64,000 nt of DNA from Eudorina sp. 2006-703-Eu-15 (taxonomy: Eukaryota > Chlorophyta > Chlorophyceae > Chlamydomonadales > Volvocaceae). This document shows, piece by piece, positions 26,471 to 35,782 of the stretch. Below the pieces are notes generated by a model. It did no database searches, was not told the origin of the DNA, and was given only the letters and a program-made list of their open reading frames with translations. A program made the translations under genes and the position numbers. Positions within the stretch are counted from its first letter, which is position 1. Each line of letters starts with the position of its first letter. The DNA is taken from the NCBI GenBank assembly GCA_003117195.1, contig BDSI01000158.1, positions 87,688-151,687 on the forward strand, written 5' to 3'.

Positions 26471-27243
26471 GCACCTGACTAGCTTGCTTGCTAGCTGAGG
26501 TGGAGCGCAACCCTGGGCCCTTCCCAGCCCCCATTCGGGAGCGTGTGCATCATCAGCCCCTGGTCAACAGAGGTCGCATGCCGGCTGCTGAGTGGATATC
26601 TGTCTACTTGGTGGGACCCCACAGGCGTGGCCCTTCTTTACGTTCTCATTAAATTGAAAACGTGATTATTGTGGACTGTTGTCCCTTTGCTTATCAGTCA
26701 AGTCACGATTCGGTCTGCGCGTGCACATACAAACACGCACACATGTGCAGACACCACGAAAGCCATGGGGCGATTATCGCATTACCCCACACACCAGAAA
26801 GAAATCATTTCCATGTCTGGATATGTTTGCGACCATGGGTAACGCCCAAGGTCGACGGGGGCAAGCCCCAGTGCCGCATCGCGACACTCTCACGCAAATG
26901 CGTCCGGACCGGCGGAAATGACAACGGCGGCGTAACAGCTTCGACCGTCACTGACGACCACGTGTACGTAACATTGCACGTCACGAAGCTTGTTTTACGA
27001 ATACCCATAGTTGCTCATCGTCCCGTTCTTGGAAGCGCACTGGAAGCAGAGAGGTTGGTCACAACAGTTCGCCCCCTACAAAAATCCATCTTTGCTCAAA
27101 GAGTGTTAATTTAGTTTGTAAAATTAGGAACTATTAGGAAGCGTCACCATTGTTGCCCTTTTAGGAAGCGATCGTTACAAGGGGGCCCTCTTAGCCATTC
27201 TTCGTAGCTTGTCCGTCAGGGTCCGTCCCTGGCCGTCGTTATC

Positions 27244-29576
27244 ATGAACATCGTAGCTCGTCCGCCGCCCATTGAAGGGAATAATAACGCAATTGCGAGA
27301 CCAGGATCGACTTCATTGTTTCAGCGAGCGCGAGATTACGTACGTGCGTGGGCTTCAGTGGCGATGATGATGCATGAGGACGCGGAGGATGCATGTCGCA
27401 GCACCGGTCCTGAGTTAAGATTTTTCGCTTGACAATGCGCAGGTCAACACGCGGTCGAAACAAGTATTACTAACGAGCGTCCTCTTGGTGGCAGCCGCAA
27501 TTGTCCAACTCGCCTTGGCACTCGTCTGCGCCCTGGACAAAAACTGTCAATCAAGACATTCCTCTTCGGTGAGATCATGCGTATGCGGTCATGCCTCCGT
27601 TATCTTAGAGTAAGCGTTTTGGGCGAGGCTCCCGGCGCCAGCCGGCGCGATGCGCCAGTCGGGAGGCCGAGTAGTCGATTGTTCAACATAAACTTGTACC
27701 TCGCACCTCAAGTTACACTGAAAACAATTCCTTTATTATGCTTACAATCGAATATTGGAATGATTTCGTGTGAAGAGGTAACTTCCCGCGCGCGGTCCGT
27801 CCACAGCTTTGACTGCTTGCCGGCGCTGCCCTGAAAGTGATACGGCTGCAAACATGGATGATATTTTCACTATAATCATATTTTACAGGCTACTTTGTCC
27901 AACGGTTGTCCTCGCTGCCCAACTGCGGCTTTCTCAATGCCAGCATGGAACTGCCGCAACTCGTGATGTTCTTTGCTAACCCTATGTCTGGCTTATCTTT
28001 GATTATAATGTTAAACTGTACTGTACGCGGCTCTGAACTTGACTTATCAATTACACAATTAGTCCGCAGCCCGCGGCATTTCCGCGTGCCGTCGCGTGCT
28101 GAGCAACGGCCGCAGCACGATCGCCCGATGCGCTCATTCTTTGCAACAGGGCCACAGTACCCGATTGTCACAACGAAAGCCAAGATTTCATTATTCATTA
28201 TGTTACAGTGGACCCCGCGGGTCATCGGTCACCACACACGCAGTTTTACACACTGCAAAAATGAACCGCGCCACCCGCGCCACCTTGCTTGGCGCATCGG
28301 ACCGACGGGACAGGGTCCACAAGTGAACCGAAGCACACGGCCAGCCAGGTTGTGTCATGTGCGCATGTATCAGGAGATGAGATTCTAGCTATTGTGCCCC
28401 GGTGGAAACGAAACCCGTTGGGGCTAATTCCTGTGCAACACGGAATGTATGTGCATGCCGCGTGCGATCGGACGCATACGTGGTGGCGCCTGCGAATGCC
28501 GTAGTCCTGGTAATAAGGCATCAGCCTTACCAACACAATGCGTGTGAAGTACCCGAGCGCCCCCAAGCACTGGGGCCGAGCCCCTTTTCGGCTTTTTATC
28601 GATGGCACCCGCCCGCCGGTCATAGCCTGGCAGGCAGCCACAGCTTGATTGCAGAACTTGCATCCAGAGAGGCTTGCTTGTGTATGGATCCTAGCTTTTC
28701 TTGACTCTGTGAATCCGCCTGCGGCTTTGTTGTTTGACATTGGTCAGGGTTGTAACCCGGTGCTCATCAATCCTCCCCAGCAGCCGCCATTGAGGCCACC
28801 GCCATCGGTAAGGCCGGGTTCAGCCGTGTTTTGCCGCATTGAACTGCATTGATCCTCGTTACTGGCTGTTACGCATGATTGGCTCGTGGCGAGATTGTCA
28901 GCTGCTTGCTTGCGACTCGTGTGCACCGATGCTGGCCTGCTGTCGGCGGGGTTGGCTGCTGCGTGCCCAATACCTAGTTAGTTCCACCCGCAACCCCCCG
29001 CCCTTTCAGGGCTGCTGTTTCAGAAGGCATCGAACGACCACATTGCCGATCTTCGCGCGGTGCCTGACTGTGTTTGCCCCTTTGGCTCATTGCGGGAGGA
29101 CACACACTTTGCCACTCAACGCTCACCATGCGGATCATCCCCTGCCTGTCTACCTCCCCCAGGTGCTGCCGGCCCCCGGCAGCGCTTCTCCCTTGGCCCC
29201 ATACATCGCACGGCGTGCAACCCCCGGACAACCAAGGGGACAACCGCCGGAGCAAACTTCACTGCCCTCGCCGGCACCGTCACAGACGCCACCGGCTATC
29301 TTACCGTCGCCAGGGCCACCACCACCACCGGGCCCTCGGTCGCCACTGCAGCCGCTTCCGTCCTCATCGCCGCAGCAAAGTCCGCCGCCACTACCCTCGC
29401 CACCACCCTCGCCCCCTCCACCACCGCCACACCCTTCACCATCGTCATCACAGTCGCCGCCGCCGCCGCTGCTGCCCCCATCGCTGCCGCTGAATGCATC
29501 CTCGCCGCCGCCGCCGCCGCCATCGCCGCTCCCGCTCCCGCCCTTGGCTCCTCGACCTAATCGACGTCGCCGGTAG
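27244..29576 (+). CDS. HRGP paralogue C: putative type II membrane-anchored proline-rich protein
   Basis: Model of four phase-0 exons: 27244-27339, 27443-27568, 28748-28807 and 29163-29576, about 231 aa. Exon 1 is again exactly 32 codons (96 bp, as in paralogue B) and ends STSLFQRARDY, matching B's SFFQRARFW. Exon 2 begins VNTRSKQ, then a hydrophobic helix (SVLLVAAAIVQLALALVC) and a Cys/Ser tail ending RHSSS before GTGAGA. Exon 3 (20 codons) reads LINPPQQPPLRPPPS, clearly related to B's. Exon 4 is Pro/Ser-rich with an NAS sequon and ends APRPNRRRR. The predicted topology and role are as for B. The 1.18-kb intron 2 contains a retroelement end (28195-28340), so insertion or unseen exons explain its size. 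Function unknown. Confidence 0.58.
28195..28340 (-). mobile_element. retroelement 3'-end fragment, copy c (in an intron of paralogue C)
   Basis: ATGTTACAGTGGACCCCGCG and following sequence, including CAGGGTCCACAAGTGAACCG, match 12281-12425. It is inserted antisense to paralogue C. Confidence 0.65.
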
Positions 29577-29743
29577 ATGGCTGACCCTGACTACCTTGAC
29601 ACGTCATCAGCCGGCTGCCATCCAACCAGCGTGAGGGGACCTGAACCAACACGTTGGGGTGCCAAGGCATGAACATACTTGATCCCATCAAGCTATATCT
29701 GTGGAATTGTATGGTTGCTCTTGCAGCCTTGCTGCGTTGTTAC

Positions 29744-30579
29744 TGAATGAATGAACGAATGAATGAATGAATGAGCGTTGTTACTGACGTTTGGCACGGG
29801 AGTATATAAATACGTATCATTCGGAAAGGTGCAGTGCCTCGTCCGGGATAGCGCCTGAAAGGGTGTCTTTAAGTTGTTGTGGGCTGCTGCTGTATATGTT
29901 CATCACCATCGCACCCTGCTTGCTGCTGCGTGGCCGGGTGCTTGATTGATAGGTTTACACGCAAGGGTGCGTCCCGTACCCAAATGCATCTTGTTGAGGC
30001 ACTCAGTGTGTGCTGTGGGTTGCCCCGATGGGCGGGTCATATATGATGGTAAACGAGATATTGCAGTAAGACGCAAAGGCTTGTCGGATGGTGGGGGATC
30101 CCATTCGGGCTCCCTATGTTGTGAGCTCTGTACGGCTTTGCCGTACAGACTTCCGGTCGTCCCGAGCTCACAGTATAGGGAGTCTTAATGGGATCCCCAC
30201 CATCCTGTAAGCCTTCGCGTCCATCTTATTAGTAATGATATCGATCGAGACCATAGGCTGTCGGTGCATGCCGTACTTTGCAGAGGTGGCCCCTGTCACC
30301 TACCCGACCTTACTTGGTGGCGACTCATTCCTTGTTAGCCAGTCGCTAGGTTGGGACGCATAGCGCCCCACCTAGCAGTGACTTCCTTGCTTTTCTACAT
30401 TTGCAGTACCGTTACCGTGTGGATAGGCTTCCGGGCCCTGTCTATGGATTTCTTTCGAACATGCATTATTCGGCTGTGTGCATGGGCATGAGATGTCGTC
30501 GGCTCACGGGGTATGTGCTCCACCGTGTACGTACATGTGCGTAACGTTCGTTCGTTCATTCATTCATTCATTCATTCAT
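29744..30579. repeat. region bounded by inverted (GAAT)n / (CATT)n tracts
   Basis: A GAAT-repeat tract at 29744-29774 and a CATT-repeat tract at 30546-30579 (preceded by GTAACGTTCGTTCG) face each other. The hairpin sits close to the midpoint. The GTAACGTTC-(CATT)n junction matches the retroelement tail at 19376, so these may be two opposed retroelement tails rather than one element. Confidence 0.5.
30066..30226. repeat. long imperfect fold-back hairpin (MITE or small-RNA precursor candidate)
   Basis: Arms 30070-30136 and 30140-30221 pair around a 3-nt loop (TTT). The inner stem CTGTACGGC / GCCGTACAG is perfect, a 15-nt bulge lies on the 3' arm, and the outer arms share GGATGGTGGGGATCCCAT-like and CTCCCTAT blocks. 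Roughly 80% of arm positions pair by eye. It has no coding capacity. Either a MITE or a miRNA/siRNA precursor would fit. Confidence 0.6.
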
Positions 30580-32324
30580 GTGCGGACATCGGCGCGCCAG
30601 CTCTAGTCAGATCGGCGGTTTATGCATTTGGCCGCCGCCGTTTGGAGGGCAGCGAGGGACTCCCCGCCGCGCGGAACCGGCGGTAGGCGGCAGGTGTCGC
30701 CGATCGGAAATTTGGCAGAGCAGGAAGCGGGCATGGCGAACGACAGATCCCTTGCAGAATTTTGGGGGCGTCTGCACCTGCGCAACGCGCAGCGCGGGCG
30801 GGTGTTCTTGCTTGTGTTGAGGCCTTTTTTCCCGCTATCCATCTATCTATGCCCGGTGGGGCCACGTGCTGTATATGTCAGGCTGTCGTACGTCGTCCAA
30901 AGAGGGTCCGTTCCGTGCCCTTCGCGCGCTGTATGCGGAGCCGGCATGCAGCAGGGCCCCGATCCCATTCGGGTGGGCGGCTGCTGTCCATCTCGTGATG
31001 TGCGTGCCAGCCTGTCGTTATTTCGGGTCAGCGGCGGCGTCATGAACCTAACGCGTCATGAATCAGTACCGGCCGTGCTGCGTAGGCGGGTGCTGAAGTT
31101 GGTGTATGTCTGGTGTGGTTGTGACCATTCAATAACAGGCGCGTGGACTCGCCTGGGTTGGGGGCCTACCTACAATCTTAGACCGCTGCACGCCCAGCCC
31201 GACCGAGCAGCGAAGTGACGTCGGATCATTGCTTGGCTGATTCGAATTGCTGGATCTCACGCATGATTGTAACGCCCTGAGGAATATTACCAGCACTCCG
31301 TCTGTGTGCGCACGCCATGTTTACCTGCTACAGCACTTCTGCAAAGGCATGCATGTGGCTGAAATCTTGCCCCTACAACTGACCCGGACGATTCCAGCTC
31401 AGCCACCTATAACAGTTCGGGGACCGCACATTTCGGGAGCTGGAAGGCGCGGGCGCGCTGGTGCGCTTGTTTGTAGGCGTTCTGCATGTCACGTCACGTC
31501 ATGTGTTTAGAAGTGCAACCCGCCCGCCCGCCCGATCCCAGGTATCAATATACTTACCATAAAACCTGCGAGGAAAAAACTTACCATATGCAAGCGCGCG
31601 GACAAGGCAGCCGCGCCACCACCGCATGGCAAATCATACCGCAAATACTAAATACGGAGACGCACGACGCACGCAAACGGATTATTTACCGACCTGTGAA
31701 ATGTATGACGAATGTATGGTGATGGCCCCCACGGAAGCAGCGTCGGTCGTCCATCATGCGGGAACGCGGAAGGAATCAAGTTGTGAGGCAAAGTGGAAGG
31801 GAGCAAGAAAGAATACAGTAACTAAACAAGGTGAAAGCAAACAGGATGACAGCAAACAGGTTACTATGGTGGTGGCGCGGCTACGGATGAGAAGCGGGGA
31901 GGAGGGATTTGTAGGCAGGGACGCGTACGAACGCGGCATGGATGCCGTACGGTAGTGTACGGAAGGGACGCCAGTGTACCAGCGGCCGGTGGGGTAATGA
32001 CATATGTGCGGACAATGCGGGTGTGATCCGGGTAGCGGGCCAGAGGAAAGGTTGGCTCCCCACCGATCCCGGTCACGGACGGGATGCCCGTATGCAGGCG
32101 GGGCACCGGTCCAAGCGGTGTGGGAGGGGTTGGAAAGGTCGGCAGAGTGGGAGAGGTGGGGGAGGCGATGGAGTGCGTTGCGGGGTTCAGCCGGTGGGTG
32201 GGCGAATGTAGATATGGCCGTGGGAAATGGCCGAGTTGACTGCCCGGCATCATGTGATACCCGCGGAACGCGTGGAGGTTGTGACGTTGTGGTTACACGT
32301 GGGATGTGGGTCGCTCAGTGGATA

Positions 32325-34073
32325 TCAGTGGTGAGCGGTGGAGGGGGCGGGGCCGGCAAGGTGGCGGCGTACGACCGCGACGATGTCAGGATGGGTAGTC
32401 CGCCGGGCGAAGTAGAATGCGTGGGGAGCGGCATTGAGCAGGGAATGGAGGCGCGCCAGCATTTGCTGCCGGGCATATCCTTGGGCTTCGAGGGCGCGGA
32501 TGAGGTGGGCAATCTCGATGCAGAAGTTGTCGACGGAGGTGATGACGCGCAAAAGGCGATGGAACTGGCCGGTGAAGATGTTGCGTTTGCTGGCTTCGTT
32601 GACGTTTGAATCTCGAGCCACAAAGCGGGAGAGGCGGACGCGTTGGAAGGCCGGTTGTTCACGTTTGTCGTACAAGTGCGTCTGATACCGGCTGTTGTCG
32701 CCGATGGGGTCGGGCACGAGGAGAACGTCGAGGAAAGGCATGTGGCCTGCGGGCAGATGGTTGTGCTTCTGGGGGGAGACGCCGAGCTCAGCGGGGTAGA
32801 TGCCGTGGAGGTTACGCAGGGTGTCGTTGACGGAGAGAAGGTCTCGGAGGTATGGGTTATTGAGGGAAAGGAGGTCGTCGAGGTAGCGTTGGGAGTACCG
32901 AAAGCGGCTGAGGATGCGTTTGTCAGTGGCGTCGACAGTCGGCAGGAAGCGTTGGCGTAGGAAACGAAACTCGTACCAGGCGAGGAACAGGTTGGCGATG
33001 AACGGGGAGGCGGAGATGCCCATGGGGATACCAATAACTTGGCGGACCAGCGCTGGGCCAAAGGCAATGAAGGTAGAGGTGAGGAGGGAGTCCAAAAGAA
33101 CGTCAAAGTCGTCCAAATGGAAGATACGGGTGGTAGTACGGTTGTGGGTGCGGACGTGCGGTCCCGCCGGACGGTTGGCGTGGAAGGACACGGAGTGGGT
33201 GGGCTTGGCATGGGGTCGGTGCTGCGGCGGGTCCGTGGTAGCGACTCGAATAAAGGGGGTGGTGGCGAGGGCGGCAGCGACAAGGTTCCGAAGCGCATTG
33301 CGCAGGAGGGCATGGGGAAGATTGGTGTAGAGCCGTTCGAAGTCGTAGGCTTGCGCTGGAGTGGCGCGGGCGTGGGAGTAACCGTGGGCGTTGTAGGCGG
33401 CGATGAGGTGCATGACGGCTTTGGAGGAGAAACACAGCCAGGGTTCGGTGCCAGGCAGCTGGGTACGCCAATAAGCCTCGAATTGCGGCGTGACGGCGCG
33501 TAGAATGGCAGTAACGAGGTCGCTGAGGCGGGTAGACGGGCAGGCATGAGAGCACGCCAGGTACCGCATGGACGGGGGATTTTTGTGCATCTTGAGGGTA
33601 CCGGCGTAGTAGGCGGGGGGAAGGTGGGTATCGAAGGCCAGGTCCCAGGGGGCGAGTCGGGCGTTTTGCGCAGCGTAGTGGGCTTCCATGGCGTTGGGGG
33701 TAGTCGTCTCATAGAATGCGGAGGCGGCGGGGGCGGGGGCGGGGGCGGCGGGGAGGGGGGCGGGGGCTGGAGCGGGGGCGGCGGGGGCGGGGGCGGCGGG
33801 GTTGTGGGCGGCGGGGGCGGGGACGGCGGGGGATGGTGGAGCTGGAGGGATGGCTGGGGCGGGGGCGGGTGGTGGGGGTGGATACAGGTGTGGAGGGGGA
33901 GGTGGCTGCGGGACGAGCTGGGCGGTGCTGGCGGAGGTGGTGGGGTTGTGGGCGTCGGGGGACGTGGAGGGGGTTGGGGGAGGGGGCGGTGGGGGAGGGG
34001 GCGGGGGATCAGCGTCGGCGGGGACGGGGGGTGGAGGCGGGGGTGGCGGGGTGGCAGGGGAAGGAGTGGTCAT
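32325..34073 (-). CDS. Penelope-like reverse transcriptase, single intact ORF
   Basis: A 582-aa uninterrupted ORF (ATG at 34073). Residues 1-117 are Pro/Ala-rich low complexity. The RT core follows: LKMHKNPPSMRYLAC (160-174), motif A DFERLYTNLPH (244-254), motif B GIPMGISASPFIANLFL (348-364), motif C YLDD (397-400), then FLDVLL (447-452) and LYDKRE (467-472), a block typical of Penelope-like elements. The catalytic Asp residues (244, 399, 400) are all present. I see no GIY-YIG endonuclease motif in the ORF or in flanking minus-strand frames, so it may be an endonuclease-lacking or 5'-truncated copy, or the endonuclease may be a separate piece I cannot recognise. It is a retroelement, not a host gene, though the lack of stops suggests recent activity or selection. 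Subfamily assignment is inferred. Confidence 0.85.
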   Translation of the reverse strand: MTTPSPATPPPPPPPPVPADADPPPPPPPPPPPTPSTSPDAHNPTTSASTAQLVPQPPPPPHLYPPPPPAPAPAIPPAPPSPAVPAPAAHNPAAPAPAAPAPAPAPLPAAPAPAPAASAFYETTTPNAMEAHYAAQNARLAPWDLAFDTHLPPAYYAGTLKMHKNPPSMRYLACSHACPSTRLSDLVTAILRAVTPQFEAYWRTQLPGTEPWLCFSSKAVMHLIAAYNAHGYSHARATPAQAYDFERLYTNLPHALLRNALRNLVAAALATTPFIRVATTDPPQHRPHAKPTHSVSFHANRPAGPHVRTHNRTTTRIFHLDDFDVLLDSLLTSTFIAFGPALVRQVIGIPMGISASPFIANLFLAWYEFRFLRQRFLPTVDATDKRILSRFRYSQRYLDDLLSLNNPYLRDLLSVNDTLRNLHGIYPAELGVSPQKHNHLPAGHMPFLDVLLVPDPIGDNSRYQTHLYDKREQPAFQRVRLSRFVARDSNVNEASKRNIFTGQFHRLLRVITSVDNFCIEIAHLIRALEAQGYARQQMLARLHSLLNAAPHAFYFARRTTHPDIVAVVRRHLAGPAPSTAHH

Positions 34074-35782
34074 GTGTCATCAGTAGTGGTGGGTGGGTGC
34101 CCTATGATGACTGGCTGGTATGCCTCTGCGGGCGAATTCCCCCCTGTTTGGCTCTGGTGCACCCGGTGCGTCCGGTGTCAATCGATCGCCTTGCTTTGTT
34201 TGGCGACAATACAGCGGACTCCACACAGGGATCTACCGTATCGTTGGAGCCTCCCCGGGCAAACCCTGGCGACGCCCCGCCGCTAGTACAGTAGGGCAGT
34301 GCCCATTCCCACCATTGCACGTGTCCACACCGTCCTCATCCTTTACGACCGGCTCTTTCCACGTCAGCTGGGTCAACATCGATCCCGTATATCGTCGGGG
34401 GTCTCCGGACCTTACATCCGAGCGAGGCGTGCCTACCCTGATGAGTCCGCCGGGCCTCGAAGATGAGGCCGCAAGCAAGCGACCAGGCCGGTGGTGTACG
34501 TGGTACGGAAGCGGTTGATTGCAGCTAGCGCTCTTCCTGGCATGCTGGTGCGCATCGCTCGCCGCCTCATGTGCCAAGGGCAGCTTGGAGGGTATGGAAG
34601 GGTACAAGCAAAGTTTGATTAAAAGTACACTTGGTACACCGTTTGGTACGGTCAGGCTGTGGCCAGGGCTGGAGCGCATGTACCGCCGTACATCGATACA
34701 CATCGCAACAGCACTTTTCAAGGGCCTCAGATGCGTGATGTGCGCACCCCTTAAGTGGGAGGCTGAGGGGGTGCGCGCAGCCTGGCTACACACGTACCGT
34801 ACACATGTGGGTGGGTGGGCGGGACTGTCTACCGACGCACCCAGGCGCATCTATCCATGGGGGGGTCTGTTGCAGGTGCAGAGTTCTGCTGTGACGTTCG
34901 TTTCCAATGCTGGGATGTCCGTCATGGTGTTCCGCTGCCGCAAGGTCCGGCCCTCGCCGCCAGCCGGTTAGATGCTGTACATTGGTGATGTGCAACATGT
35001 TTCCGAAGGTGCGACCCTGCGGTTCCCCAAGTCTTAACGGCTCACGATGTTAATTGTGCCCAGCCGGCCCAGCTTGTTTCGGTCGCGGAATGGGACGAAG
35101 CTAGCAACCGCCTTTGACAGCCGAACTTGACAACGGTTTACAAACACGGTGTTGCAAACGGTTTGGGGTCGCGGATGTCCGCGCATCGACACAAGGGGAA
35201 GGGCGGCGCACGTAGCGATAGGGGTCCACGCACACGTGCCAGCGTCTGCCTGCGTGACCCGCAGGTCGGTGTGAATCTGCTGTCCAGGCAGCCCACTGCA
35301 CCTGGTGAAGCAATTGAAAGCGCTGTGCTCGTCACCGCTACCGCGACGATACCGATCCCACCACGCCGAATTATAGCTTACAGGTCAACCGAACAGCGAA
35401 GCGTGACATCGGGAGCCTTCAAACTATAATAGCAATTTAGATCTAAATACAGTGCGCGTACTCATTTGGCGACGAGTTGAAGCCTTTCAAGCAGCTGCAA
35501 GGAACAGTACGGGACATTGCATCGCAAAGATGATGACCTCCATTACTGGTGCGGCGTGAGTAGGTTATAGTTGACAGAGATATGTATTAATCACGCCCGT
35601 TGACAAGCACGTGTTCCCTGAACGACCGCTTGGGCGCCATCTGACGCGGCAAGTTTTCACATCAAAAGGCGTTAGGTCGTCTCGGAGAACATGTCGGCGC
35701 TAAGGGCTAATAGGCAGATGCTGCGAGGTTCGGCGCACGCTGGGTGCCGGGTGAGTTTTGGCTTTTCAGGCCTCGACAGGTT
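34074..35782. other. intergenic stretch between the RT ORF and the pTAC14-like gene
   Basis: Contains a diverged copy of the ACAGCGGACTCC retroelement terminus near 34210 and a small perfect hairpin (GCCTC/GAGGC) at about 34456. Otherwise only unrecognised frames. The last ~400 bp, AT-richer, should hold the promoter of the downstream gene, but I see no clear TATA box. Confidence 0.45.

Larger units (their letters stand above)
23196..27243. other. intergenic stretch between HRGP paralogues B and C
   Basis: Contains a TGTAA (volvocine-type polyadenylation signal) at 23489-23493 after paralogue B, the GT microsatellite with its duplicated flank, and one retroelement end at 26391-26470. The reading frames between 23.8 and 26.3 kb lack splice support and recognisable motifs. 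Confidence 0.5.
29577..32324. other. intergenic stretch between paralogue C and the RT ORF
   Basis: The first ~60 bp is the 3' flank conserved with paralogue B. Then come (GAAT)n and (CATT)n tracts around a fold-back hairpin (listed). A 198-codon plus-strand frame at 30622-31218 is unrecognised. A purine-rich stretch at 31.7-31.9 kb precedes the 3' side of the RT ORF. Confidence 0.5.

Noticed and set aside
30622..31218. 198-codon plus-strand frame (and minus-strand frames over the same bases)
   Set aside because: No recognisable domain, no splice or codon-bias support, and lies in repeat-rich DNA.
32315..33712. 465-codon minus-strand frame overlapping the RT ORF
   Set aside because: Shadow in another frame; Ser/Pro/Thr-rich with no motifs, while the RT frame has all catalytic blocks.
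34430..34475. Hammerhead-ribozyme-like core (CTGATGAGTCC...GAAG) near the Penelope-like RT
   Set aside because: PLEs can carry hammerheads, but here it lies on the opposite strand to the RT. Stem II (GTCC/GGGC) is followed by three extra bases before GAA, the base after is G rather than A, and no matching stem I or cleavage triplet is evident.
10900..35000. Calling this a mating-type or sex-determining locus
   Set aside because: The AT-rich repeat island is suggestive, but none of the marker genes I associate with volvocine mating loci is visible.
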